In this document: one piece after another, positions 20,256 through 28,519 of the stretch
Layout: every line of letters begins with the position of its first letter
Numbering within the stretch: position 1 is the first letter of the stretch
Source of the DNA: Chryseobacterium glaciei
GTDB lineage: Bacteria > Bacteroidota > Bacteroidia > Flavobacteriales > Weeksellaceae
NCBI RefSeq assembly: GCF_001648155.1
Contig: NZ_CP015199.1
Span: 1,498,501-1,562,500, forward strand
Direction of reading: 5' to 3'
Length of the DNA: 64,000 nt
Notes under the pieces: model-generated
The model's database searches: none
What the model was told of the DNA's origin: nothing
Seen by the model: only the letters and a program-made list of their open reading frames with translations
Position numbers and translations under genes: made by a program

Positions 20256-20872
20256 TTTCTGATAATTACATAAGAATTTTTAGCTCCCGGAACAGCACCT
20301 TTTACTACTAAAAGATTTTGTTCTTGATCCACTTTTAATACTTGAAGGTTTTGTACAGTTACCTGCTTACCTCCCATTCTACCTGCCATTCTCATTCCTT
20401 TGAATACTCTCGAAGGATCTGATCCAGCACCGATAGAACCTGGAGCTCTAAGTCTGTTGTGCTGACCATGAGTAGCTTGCATTACACCTCCAAATCCGTG
20501 TCTTTTAACAACACCTTGGAAACCTTTACCTTTAGAAGTTCCTGTTACATCAACGAACTCTCCTTCGCCGAATAATTTCACAGTTACATCTTCTCCTACT
20601 GTTACTTGGTCTACAAATTCTCTATAGAATTCTACCAACTTAGCTTTAGGAGCTGAACCAGCCTTTTTAAAATGACCAGCTAACGCTTTACCAACGTTCT
20701 TCTCACTCTTGTCATCGAAACCTAATTGAACTGCTTTATAGCCGTCCTTTTCAATGGTTCTGACCTGTAAAACCGAGCATGGACCAGCTTGGATAACTGT
20801 ACAAGGAATGTTTTTTCCTTCTTCGTTAAACAAAGATGTCATACCGATTTTTTTACCAATAATACCTGACAT
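20246..20872 (-). CDS. rplC: 50S ribosomal protein L3
   Basis: 208 residues. Assembly initiator reaching the peptidyl-transferase centre. Recognised from [40 protein letters not shown] and [20 protein letters not shown]. It is the first gene of this transcript; rpsJ, which normally precedes it, is 14.6 kb away next to fusA. A full promoter lies about 108-138 bases upstream. Confidence 0.98.
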   Translation of the reverse strand: MSGIIGKKIGMTSLFNEEGKNIPCTVIQAGPCSVLQVRTIEKDGYKAVQLGFDDKSEKNVGKALAGHFKKAGSAPKAKLVEFYREFVDQVTVGEDVTVKLFGEGEFVDVTGTSKGKGFQGVVKRHGFGGVMQATHGQHNRLRAPGSIGAGSDPSRVFKGMRMAGRMGGKQVTVQNLQVLKVDQEQNLLVVKGAVPGAKNSYVIIRKWN

Positions 20873-20979
20873 TATTTATATAATATGTTATAAAATTTCT
20901 TTGGATACACTTTCATTTGAGGAAGTTTTAGTAATTTCTACTTTTGATATAGGCATACTCTACCCCTAAAATGAGTGTG

Positions 20980-21010
20980 CAAATTTATGAATAATTTTCA
21001 AATTGACAAA
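20980..21010 (-). promoter_or_regulatory. Promoter of the rplC-to-rplQ cluster
   Basis: Minus strand TTTG (21007-21010), 19-base spacer, TAAATTTG (20980-20987): an exact match to the Bacteroidetes primary sigma consensus TTTG-N19-21-TAnnTTTG. It leaves a 5' leader of roughly 100 bases before rplC. I did not recognise a known ribosomal-protein leader in it. Confidence 0.8.
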
Positions 21011-21102
21011 TTTTATTGCAAAATATTTTGATTTTTAGCAGTTTACAAAAAATCAGCCAACACAAGGTGATTTATACAACAATTATTTATCAATTATTAA
21101 AT

Positions 21103-21867
21103 TTATTTTGTAATAACAGAAACCCCTCTTTCTTCAAGCCCGCTTCTGTCTTCTTCTAAGATTCCGTCATCAGTTACCAGATAATCTATTTTATCCAGAG
21201 GAGCGATCTTTCCGAATCCTTTTTTATTAAGTTTTGAAGAATCTGCCAATATCACGACTTTCTCAGAACATTCAATCATAAGTTGATTAAGATGTGCTTC
21301 TGCAGCATTGGACGTACTTATTCCAAACTCCATATCAATACCATCAACTCCGAGGAATAATTTATTGCACGAAAACTGTTTAAGAATAGTTTCCGAAATA
21401 GAACCCACTATAGAAGTAGAACTTTTTCTAACCTCCCCTCCTAACTGTATAATATTAATGTTAGGATTATTACAAAGCTCAAGTGCAACTCTTAAAGAAG
21501 AAGTAAGCACGGTAAGCTGACCAAAATTCACCAGCATTCTGGCAAGATAATGCATCGTTGTTCCGGAAGCCAATATAATACAGTCATTTTCCTGTATCAA
21601 TTGCAAGGCAGCTTTAGCAATATTTTGTTTTGCTTCTACATTAATGCTTTCCTTTTCACCAACATTCTTTTCATAGGCGTATCTCACATGCTTACTTGCT
21701 CCTCCGTGATTACGAAATAGCAAGCCTAAACTTTCTAAATACGTCAAATCCTTTCGGATCGTAACTGAGGAAACATTAAACTTTTCACACAATTCCTGAA
21801 CAAGAACATAGTCTTTTTCGTCTATTTCCTTTAATATATCAGTATGCCTTGGCTGTAACTTTTCCAT
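21103..21867 (-). CDS. DeoR-family regulator, likely of the glp operon
   Basis: 254 residues. N-terminal DeoR HTH (about 6-57: RHTDILKEIDEKDYVLVQEL, NVSSVTIRKDLTYLESLGLL, RNHGGA) and a C-terminal sugar-phosphate sensor domain of the NagB/RpiA-like fold (CIILASGTTMHYLA, LFLGVDGIDMEFGISTSN, VVILADSSKLNKKGFGKIAP). It is divergent from glpD with a 106-base gap. By position it should repress the glycerol genes in response to glycerol 3-phosphate, like GlpR; this is an inference. Confidence 0.88.
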   Translation of the reverse strand: MEKLQPRHTDILKEIDEKDYVLVQELCEKFNVSSVTIRKDLTYLESLGLLFRNHGGASKHVRYAYEKNVGEKESINVEAKQNIAKAALQLIQENDCIILASGTTMHYLARMLVNFGQLTVLTSSLRVALELCNNPNINIIQLGGEVRKSSTSIVGSISETILKQFSCNKLFLGVDGIDMEFGISTSNAAEAHLNQLMIECSEKVVILADSSKLNKKGFGKIAPLDKIDYLVTDDGILEEDRSGLEERGVSVITK

Positions 21868-21941
21868 TCATCAAATTTATTAATTTTTATTGAGACCTTA
21901 AAAATTTCATTTATTTTCTTTTTAGTTTCATTTTTAATTAT

Positions 21942-21985
21942 TACATTTGAAAACGAAACATAAACGAAGTATTATGAAACGAAAT
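21942..21985 (+). promoter_or_regulatory. glpD -7 box and AAACGAA repeats, candidate DeoR operator
   Basis: TACATTTG (21942-21949) matches TAnnTTTG. Directly after it, AAACGAA occurs three times, at 21951, 21962 and 21977, spaced 11 and 15 bases, covering the expected transcript start and the glpD ATG. Repeats of this kind at the transcript start fit a repressor operator for the adjacent DeoR-type gene. The -33 region is only T-rich. Confidence 0.5.
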
Positions 21986-23569
21986 GAAGAACTCATTAAA
22001 TTAGCCAATACCCAGGAGTGGGATTTTATTGTTATTGGTGGTGGAGCTAGTGGTTTAGGTTCTGCATTGGACGCAACAAGCAGAGGATTTAAAACTTTAC
22101 TGATAGAATCTCACGATTTTGCAAAGGCAACATCCAGCAGAAGTACCAAACTTGTACATGGAGGCGTAAGATATCTTGCTCAGGGCGATATCGGATTGGT
22201 AAAAGAAGCTTTAAAAGAAAGAGGCTTGCTTGCACAAAACGCAGCACACGTTGTAAAAAATCAATCTTTCATTATCCCCAACTATACTTGGTGGGGAGGT
22301 ATTTATTATAAAATAGGATTATCTATCTATGATTTTCTTGCCGGGAAATTAAGCCTTGGAAGAACACAATATATAAGTAAGTCTAAAACTGTCAGCAAAC
22401 TTCCAACGATTGAGCAGAAAAACCTCATGAGTGGTGTTGTTTATCAAGACGGACAATTTGACGATGCACGTTTAGCGATTAATTTAGCTCAAACCATTAT
22501 TGAAAAAGGAGGAAGTGCTATTAATTATTTAAAAGTAATCAATCTTATTAAAAGTGATGCTAATAAAATAATCGGAGTTGTTGCAGAAGATCAGTTCACT
22601 CAAAAACGATATGAAATTCATGCAAAGGTTGTCATCAACGCGACAGGAATTTTCACGAATGACATCCTTAATATGAATAATCCAAAGCACGGAAAATTTG
22701 TTGTTCCAAGTCAGGGTATTCATTTGGTTTTAGATAAATCTTTCTTAAAAAGCGATGACGCCATCATGATTCCAAAAACGTCAGACGGAAGAGTTTTGTT
22801 TGTCGTTCCGTGGCACGACAGAGCTTTAGTTGGAACAACCGATACTTTATTAGAAAACGAAAGTTTTGAACCAAGAGCTTTGGAAGAAGAAATTAATTTC
22901 GTTTTAAATACAGCAAGACAATATCTTTCTAAAAAACCAACACGTGAAGATGTAAAATCTGTTTTTGCAGGATTAAGACCGCTTGCCGCTCCAAAAGACG
23001 GAAGCAAAAGCACTAAAGAAGTATCCAGAAGTCATAAAGTGGTTACGTCTGATACCGGATTGATTTCAATCATCGGTGGAAAATGGACGACCTACCGTAA
23101 AATGGCAGAAGACACCATTAACAAAGCCATGGAAATTCACAATCTGGGAATGACAACTTCTAAAACAGAGAAATTATCCATTCATGGTAATGTAAAAGCT
23201 GAGCAGGTAGACAGAAGCAGTCATTTATATGTTTACGGTTCAGATATTCCTTCAATAAAAATGTTGCAAAACAGCAATCCTATATATTCAGAAAAGATTC
23301 ATCCGGATCAACCTTTCACAGTTGCAGAAATAGTCTGGGCAGTAAGAAATGAAATGGCGGAAACAATAGAAGATGTTTTAGCAAGAAGAGTCCGCATGTT
23401 ATTCTTAGATGCAAGAGCAGCGATCGACAGTGCACATAAAGTATCGTTGATCATTGCAGAAGAAAGAGGACTTTCAGCAGAATGGGCAAGCCAACAGGAA
23501 AAAGAATTCATTGAATTAGCAAAAGGTTATTTATTAATACCCTACTCTCCTAAAAACAATCAACCATAA
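21974..23569 (+). CDS. glpD: Aerobic glycerol-3-phosphate dehydrogenase
   Basis: FAD enzyme that oxidises glycerol 3-phosphate to dihydroxyacetone phosphate and passes electrons to the quinone pool; peripheral at the inner membrane. 531 residues from the ATG at 21974. An earlier in-frame TTG at 21947 lies within the -7 box and is rejected. FAD site [15 protein letters not shown] at 20-34, GlpD signatures [13 protein letters not shown] at 56-68, [23 protein letters not shown] and [17 protein letters not shown]-terminal domain with [20 protein letters not shown]. It is followed 11 bases later by glpK. Confidence 0.96.
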   Translation: MKRNEELIKLANTQEWDFIVIGGGASGLGSALDATSRGFKTLLIESHDFAKATSSRSTKLVHGGVRYLAQGDIGLVKEALKERGLLAQNAAHVVKNQSFIIPNYTWWGGIYYKIGLSIYDFLAGKLSLGRTQYISKSKTVSKLPTIEQKNLMSGVVYQDGQFDDARLAINLAQTIIEKGGSAINYLKVINLIKSDANKIIGVVAEDQFTQKRYEIHAKVVINATGIFTNDILNMNNPKHGKFVVPSQGIHLVLDKSFLKSDDAIMIPKTSDGRVLFVVPWHDRALVGTTDTLLENESFEPRALEEEINFVLNTARQYLSKKPTREDVKSVFAGLRPLAAPKDGSKSTKEVSRSHKVVTSDTGLISIIGGKWTTYRKMAEDTINKAMEIHNLGMTTSKTEKLSIHGNVKAEQVDRSSHLYVYGSDIPSIKMLQNSNPIYSEKIHPDQPFTVAEIVWAVRNEMAETIEDVLARRVRMLFLDARAAIDSAHKVSLIIAEERGLSAEWASQQEKEFIELAKGYLLIPYSPKNNQP

Positions 23570-23580
23570 ATATATACAGT

Positions 23581-25077
23581 ATGAGTGAAAAATTGATCCT
23601 CGCTCTAGACCAAGGAACAACATCTTCTAGGGCTATTTTATTCAATCACAGCGGAGAAATTAAACAAATCTCCCAGAGAAATTTTGAACAGATATTCCCG
23701 ACTCCAGGTTGGGTAGAGCATGACGCGAATGAAATCTGGTCTTCTCAAATTTCCGTTGCAGCTGAAACCATTGCCAAAGCAGGTATTTCAGGATTAGAAA
23801 TTGCAGCTATCGGAATTACCAATCAAAGGGAAACTACCATTGTTTGGGACAGAGAAACAGGAGAACCCATTTACAATGCTATTGTTTGGCAGGACAGAAG
23901 AACGTCTAAGTATTGTGATTCTCTTAAAGAAGAAGGTCATACGGAGATGATCAAAAAGAAAACCGGACTTGTATTGGATGCTTATTTTTCGGCAACAAAA
24001 TTAAAATGGATATTAGATAACGTAGAAGGAGCAAGAGAAAAAGCGGAAGAAGGCAAATTATGTTTCGGAACTGTTGACACTTGGCTTGTTTGGAAACTTA
24101 CCCGCGGAAAAATGTTCATTACTGATGTTTCCAACGCCAGCAGAACGATGCTTTTGAACATTCATACTTTAGAATGGGATGATGATTTGTTGAAATTATT
24201 CAATATTCCGAAAGCTATATTGCCGCAAGTGAAACAAAGCAGTGAAGTGTATGGTGAAACATCAACAACATTATTTTCAACGAAAATTCCTATTGCAGGA
24301 ATTGCAGGAGATCAGCAAGCTGCCTTGTTCGGACAAATGTGTACGACTCCGGGAATGGTAAAAAACACCTACGGAACAGGATGCTTCCTATTAATGAACA
24401 CTGGAACAGAAGCCGTAGAATCTAAAAATAATTTACTGACAACTGTTGCCTGGAAGATAAATGGAGAAGTAAATTATGCACTAGAAGGAAGTGTATTCGT
24501 AGGCGGTGCAGCAATACAGTGGTTAAGAGACGGACTTAAATTAATTAATTCAGCTGAAGAAATCAACACACTTGCCCAAACCGTAGAAGATAATGGTGGC
24601 GTTTATTTTGTGCCGGCACTTACAGGTTTAGGAGCACCTTATTGGGATCAATATGCGAGAGGAACTCTTGTCGGAATTACCAGAGGAACAACCAATGGAC
24701 ACATTGCCAGAGCTACTTTGGAAGGAATTGCATTTCAGGTGTATGATATTGTAAGAGCCATGGAAGCAGACTCAGGAACACCTAGTCTTGAACTTAGAGT
24801 TGATGGTGGAGCTTCTGCGAGCGATTTATTAATGCAGATTCAATCTGATCTTTTTGGATTTAAAATTACACGACCAAAAACATTAGAAACAACAGCATTG
24901 GGTGCCGCTTATCTTGCAGGTCTTGCCGTTGGATATTGGAAAAGTGTAGACGAAATCCAATCTCAATGGATCGTGGACAAAGATTTTCATCCAAAATTGG
25001 ACAAAGAAAAAGCCGATAATATGATTCATTTCTGGAATAAAGCTGTAAAACGCTCTCAAAACTGGATTGAAGATTAA
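23581..25077 (+). CDS. glpK: Glycerol kinase
   Basis: Phosphorylates glycerol to glycerol 3-phosphate with ATP; cytosolic. 498 residues, typical of FGGY kinases. Visible are [15 protein letters not shown] near the start, [44 protein letters not shown], the adenosine motif [12 protein letters not shown], and [19 protein letters not shown] in the C-terminal domain. It is the second gene of the glp operon. Confidence 0.97.
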   Translation: MSEKLILALDQGTTSSRAILFNHSGEIKQISQRNFEQIFPTPGWVEHDANEIWSSQISVAAETIAKAGISGLEIAAIGITNQRETTIVWDRETGEPIYNAIVWQDRRTSKYCDSLKEEGHTEMIKKKTGLVLDAYFSATKLKWILDNVEGAREKAEEGKLCFGTVDTWLVWKLTRGKMFITDVSNASRTMLLNIHTLEWDDDLLKLFNIPKAILPQVKQSSEVYGETSTTLFSTKIPIAGIAGDQQAALFGQMCTTPGMVKNTYGTGCFLLMNTGTEAVESKNNLLTTVAWKINGEVNYALEGSVFVGGAAIQWLRDGLKLINSAEEINTLAQTVEDNGGVYFVPALTGLGAPYWDQYARGTLVGITRGTTNGHIARATLEGIAFQVYDIVRAMEADSGTPSLELRVDGGASASDLLMQIQSDLFGFKITRPKTLETTALGAAYLAGLAVGYWKSVDEIQSQWIVDKDFHPKLDKEKADNMIHFWNKAVKRSQNWIED

Positions 25078-25105
25078 TTTTCCTCCTAACTAACAATACA
25101 CACAT

Positions 25106-25837
25106 ATGACTCCATTTATTGCAGAAGTAATTGGTACAATGCTTCTTATATTATTAGGCAACGGCGTTGTAGCCAACGTTGTTTTGAAAGACACTAAAGG
25201 AAATAACTCCGGGTGGATTGTTATTTCTACTGCTTGGGCACTGGCCGTTTTTGTAGGCGTTCAAGTTGCGGGCCCAATTAGTGGTGCGCATTTGAATCCG
25301 GCCGTTACAATCGGTTTGGCAGTGGCAGGAAAATTTTCGTGGGATCTTGTCCCAACATATATTGCAGCCCAAATGATCGGAGCAGCATTGGGAGCATTTC
25401 TTGTCTGGCTGGTTTACAAAGATCATTTCGCAGTTACCGAAGATGAAGGTGGAAAACTCGCTTGTTTCAGTACAGGTCCTGCGATCAGGAAGCCTTTATC
25501 AAACTTTATCAGCGAGACTATTGGAACTTTCGTATTGGTTTTCGTGATATTTTATTTTGCAGACCCGAGTCTCTCTTTACATAATGACACGACTGCCAAA
25601 ATAGGGCTAGGATCAATCGGTGCATTGCCGGTAGCATTTTTAGTTTGGGCGATCGGACTTTCATTGGGAGGAACGACGGGATACGCGATTAATCCCGCAA
25701 GAGATCTTGGGCCAAGAATTATGCACTCTATTCTTCCAATTAAAGGAAGCAGTGATTGGGGATATGCCTGGATTCCTGTTGCCGGACCTATTTTTGGAGC
25801 CATTTTAGCAGCTCTTCTCTATGGAGCATTAAATTAA
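25106..25837 (+). CDS. glpF: Aquaglyceroporin (glycerol facilitator)
   Basis: 243 residues, six membrane segments. MIP channel for glycerol across the inner membrane. Both half-helix motifs are intact: NPA at 64-66 (SGAHLNPAVTIG) and NPARD at 196-200 (GYAINPARDLGPR). The Asp after the second NPAR is the usual mark of glycerol rather than water channels. It lies 28 bases after glpK. Confidence 0.95.
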   Translation: MTPFIAEVIGTMLLILLGNGVVANVVLKDTKGNNSGWIVISTAWALAVFVGVQVAGPISGAHLNPAVTIGLAVAGKFSWDLVPTYIAAQMIGAALGAFLVWLVYKDHFAVTEDEGGKLACFSTGPAIRKPLSNFISETIGTFVLVFVIFYFADPSLSLHNDTTAKIGLGSIGALPVAFLVWAIGLSLGGTTGYAINPARDLGPRIMHSILPIKGSSDWGYAWIPVAGPIFGAILAALLYGALN

Positions 25838-25854
25838 CCTAAAAAGTTTAAACA

Positions 25855-26658
25855 ATGAAAAAACTTTTAACAAGTTTATGCCTGATAACATTGGGCATAG
25901 GGAAGCTTTTTGCCCAAGACGCAACAGAAAAGCAGGAGAATAACAGACTGGATTTTACAGCAAATATTCAAAATAACCATCTTTGGAGAGGATTGATTAT
26001 TACTGATAAACCTGTTGTGATGGGAAATCTTTCTTATGCTTTGGATGCAGAAAAAAAATGGAAAGTCGGAATCTGGGGAGCTTCTTCGCTGACTGATGAT
26101 AAAGACGGAACCCATTATAAAGAAATCAATTATTATGTTCAATATTCAAACGGACGTTTTTATATTGGGTTGTGGGATTTATTTAATTCCAGAAACATCA
26201 ATACGACAGTTGCATCAGAAGATATTTTCCATTATTCAAACAGAAGAACATCTCATATTATTGATTTAAGAACCAATTATACTTTCGGACCTTCATTTCC
26301 TATCAACGTTGAAGCAGATATTATGCTGTACGGAGGAGCGAACGCAGGAGAAGTTGTTTTAGAACCAGACGGAAGCTATAAAAAGAATAAATATTCTACC
26401 TATGTACAGGTAAGCTATCCCGTAATTTCTGGTAAAAAAGTAAATCTGGACGCGTTTGTTGGTGCTGGTTTCGCTCTTAATGATCAAACCTTTCTTTATG
26501 GTAACGGAAAGAATAGTTTCGACATCGTAAATGCTGGTATTAAAGCCACCAAAACCGTTAAAATCACAGATCACTACAGCCTTCCCGTTTCTATGATGGC
26601 GATGTGGAATCCTTCGAACAAATATGCAAGGATCCAGCTAGCTGCGACTGTATTTTAA
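25855..26658 (+). CDS. Putative outer-membrane beta-barrel of the glp operon
   Basis: 267 residues. Signal peptide MKKLLTSLCLITLGIGKLFAQ, then alternating amphipathic strands (NHLWRGLIIT, WKVGIWGASS, INYYVQYSNGRFYIGLWDLF, NVEADIMLYGGA, YVQVSYPVI) ending ARIQLAATVF with terminal Phe, the usual C-terminal signal of outer-membrane barrels. It looks like the TorF-like/porin-like families in Bacteroidetes but I cannot name a family with certainty. Only 17 bases separate it from glpF, and the operon terminator follows, so it may be the outer-membrane route for glycerol or a glycerol phosphodiester. Confidence 0.7.
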   Translation: MKKLLTSLCLITLGIGKLFAQDATEKQENNRLDFTANIQNNHLWRGLIITDKPVVMGNLSYALDAEKKWKVGIWGASSLTDDKDGTHYKEINYYVQYSNGRFYIGLWDLFNSRNINTTVASEDIFHYSNRRTSHIIDLRTNYTFGPSFPINVEADIMLYGGANAGEVVLEPDGSYKKNKYSTYVQVSYPVISGKKVNLDAFVGAGFALNDQTFLYGNGKNSFDIVNAGIKATKTVKITDHYSLPVSMMAMWNPSNKYARIQLAATVF

Positions 26659-26684
26659 AATAAAAATTGTTAGTAATTTAATTT

Positions 26685-26715
26685 ACAAACCATTCCAATT
26701 TTTGGGATGGTTTGT
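26685..26715 (+). terminator. Terminator of the glp operon
   Basis: ACAAACCATTCC / GGGATGGTTTGT, 12 bp with one G-T pair, 7-base loop, then TGTTTTG. It lies 27 bases past the barrel gene. Confidence 0.75.
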
Positions 26716-26734
26716 TGTTTTGAATATGTTTTGA

Positions 26735-26918
26735 TTTTAACCACAAAAGTGACAAAAGCTTTTATTGACCATTTTAAAGTTTAACTATTTTGAAAATAAA
26801 AGCTTGCAAAAGAATAAAAATCAAAGATTTTTTAAAACTTATGTGTACTTTTTAACAGAATAAATTTTAGCTTAAAAAGCTACAGCGTTCAACCTTTTGT
26901 GTCTTTTGTGGTTAAAAT
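26735..26918. repeat. 184-base element with 25-base imperfect inverted ends
   Basis: Left end ATTTTAACCACAAAAGTGAC... and right end ...CTTTTGTGGTTAAAAT are inverted repeats of about 25 bases with two mismatches. The interior is AT-rich and has no ORF. It fills most of the 365-base gene-free gap 26659-27023; the remainder has only the glp terminator and a small hairpin (ACCGT / ACGGT) near 26968-26983. The shape is that of a short non-autonomous repeat (MITE-like). Confidence 0.6.
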
Positions 26919-27023
26919 TTTAGCTCCAATAAATTTTCACATATGATTGTGCGTGTTTTAGCCAATCACCGTGTTTTTACGGTTTAATTTTTGCTGGAAT
27001 ATGTTTAATTTTGAGAAAAAAAT

Positions 27024-27437
27024 ATGAAAAAGGTTTTCTGCTTATTTATTTTATGCATCAGCATGCTGTCTTTTGCTCAGTCTAAAGCTCCTTTCACAGG
27101 AAAAAGAGATTTTAATATCCTCGAAGGCTACAGCGGAACCGGAACTCCGGCTTATTATGTGGATGTAAAGAAAAATGGTGATGTTTATTTTGGCTTTGTA
27201 CAAGTTAATCAGGCTAGCGGAGAGGAAACCAAAGAAGAAATAAACGCCGGAAAATACAACCCAAAAGTGATGAAAGTTCATTTCAAAACTTATAATGAAA
27301 CCTTTTTTGTAAAATTTGATAAAGAGAAAATCTACATGACCGACGAAAAAGGAAACATTTCAAAATCTGAAGACTGTTGCTCGGTTTCAGAAACAGAAAG
27401 TGGAAGTTGTGTTTGTGACAGTGCATTTTATCAATAA
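27024..27437 (+). CDS. Exported protein of unknown function with Cys-rich end
   Basis: 137 residues. Signal peptide MKKVFCLFILCISMLSFAQ. The middle is beta-rich (YYVDVKKNGDVYFGFVQV, MKVHFKTYNETFFVKFDKEK), and the C terminus has DCCSVSETESGSCVC with four Cys, a possible disulfide knot or metal site. I do not recognise a family. The stop codon overlaps the ATG of the next gene by one base (TAATG), so the two are translationally coupled. Confidence 0.7.
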   Translation: MKKVFCLFILCISMLSFAQSKAPFTGKRDFNILEGYSGTGTPAYYVDVKKNGDVYFGFVQVNQASGEETKEEINAGKYNPKVMKVHFKTYNETFFVKFDKEKIYMTDEKGNISKSEDCCSVSETESGSCVCDSAFYQ

Positions 27438-28414
27438 TGAAAACATTAAAAATTTTATTCTTCCTTTTTCTTATTGTTTCCTGCAATAAGAAAAATGACC
27501 ATTCCTACACTTTCTATTACTGGAAAACGAAACTTTCATTAGATCAGAAAGAGAAAAAAGTTTTACAAAAAGCTACAGTTCCTTATTTATACACCCGATT
27601 TTTTGATGTTGATAAAGTAGAAGGGAAATTTCAGCCGATTGCGGTTATTACGAAAAGTAAAAGTTTCCAGACTGACAAACAAATTGTTCCGACTGTTTTT
27701 ATTACCAACAGAACTTTGCTAAATATTTCTCAGGATGAAATTAAATTTTTAGCTCAAAAAATCAATCAATTAATTCAAAAGAAAGCTACAGAATATCATT
27801 TAAATATCAACAATGAAATTCAGATCGACTGTGACTGGACTGCCGGAACACGCGATGATTATTTTACATTTTTAAAAGAATTAAAAAAGATCTCAGGAAA
27901 ACAAATTACCTGCACACTCCGTCTTCATCAGGTAAAAGATAAAGCCAAGACTGGAATTCCACCAGTTGAAAAAGTTTATCTGATGTGCTACTCTACTTCT
28001 TCACCTTTGGAAAATGCCGACATCAATTCAATTTTAGATGTGAATACTTTGAAAAGCTACCTTTCGAATATTGAAGATTATCCGATAAAGAAAATTGCAG
28101 TTGCGCTCCCGATTTACTCGTGGGGAATTGTCACCAATCATTTGGGAAAACATAAACTCATCAATGCTTTGTCTAAAGAAGATTTAAACAATCCTAATTT
28201 TCAGAAAATATCAGAAAATAAAATTGAGATCGAAAAAGACGGATTCTACTTCGGAAATTATCTTAATAAAGGTTTCAAAATAAAAATTGAGGAAATTTCT
28301 GATGAACAGCTTCAAACCGTTGTTAATTTCTTAGAGAAAAAAATACCGCAGTTTGATATTATTTATTATCAATTAGATAGTAAATTTGTTGTTAATCAGA
28401 ATTTTAATTTTTAA
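27437..28414 (+). CDS. Lipoprotein, predicted TIM-barrel-like, unknown function
   Basis: 325 residues. Lipoprotein signal MKTLKILFFLFLIVSC (lipobox IVSC). The core reads like a glycoside-hydrolase-type barrel: EIQIDCDWTAGTRDDYFTFL, a strand with acidic Asp-x-Asp, then TLRLHQ, KVYLMCYSTSS and KKIAVALPIYSWG, each at a likely strand end. I recall similar proteins as conserved hypotheticals in Bacteroidetes, but no characterised member. The Asp-Cys-Asp-Trp positions are the natural catalytic candidates. Cell-envelope, probably periplasmic. Confidence 0.65.
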   Translation: MKTLKILFFLFLIVSCNKKNDHSYTFYYWKTKLSLDQKEKKVLQKATVPYLYTRFFDVDKVEGKFQPIAVITKSKSFQTDKQIVPTVFITNRTLLNISQDEIKFLAQKINQLIQKKATEYHLNINNEIQIDCDWTAGTRDDYFTFLKELKKISGKQITCTLRLHQVKDKAKTGIPPVEKVYLMCYSTSSPLENADINSILDVNTLKSYLSNIEDYPIKKIAVALPIYSWGIVTNHLGKHKLINALSKEDLNNPNFQKISENKIEIEKDGFYFGNYLNKGFKIKIEEISDEQLQTVVNFLEKKIPQFDIIYYQLDSKFVVNQNFNF

Positions 28415-28437
28415 TTTAAAGATTTGTGGATTTTTTT

Positions 28438-28467
28438 CCCACGGATTGCACAGATTTTCACGGATGA
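28438..28467. repeat. CACGGATT-type tandem repeat
   Basis: Three imperfect units CACGGATTg, CACAGATTtt, CACGGATga in a row, in the 105-base gap between two genes. This resembles the CAnnGATT-type dispersed repeats I remember from flavobacterial genomes; no function is known to me. Confidence 0.5.
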
Positions 28468-28519
28468 TTACGTTGAATTCTTGTTTTAACTTAAACTATA
28501 AAAAACACCTTACATAAAA

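Noticed and set aside
21947..21973. TTG start for glpD at 21947
   Set aside because: The TTG is part of the -7 box TACATTTG, so it cannot be in the mRNA made from that promoter.
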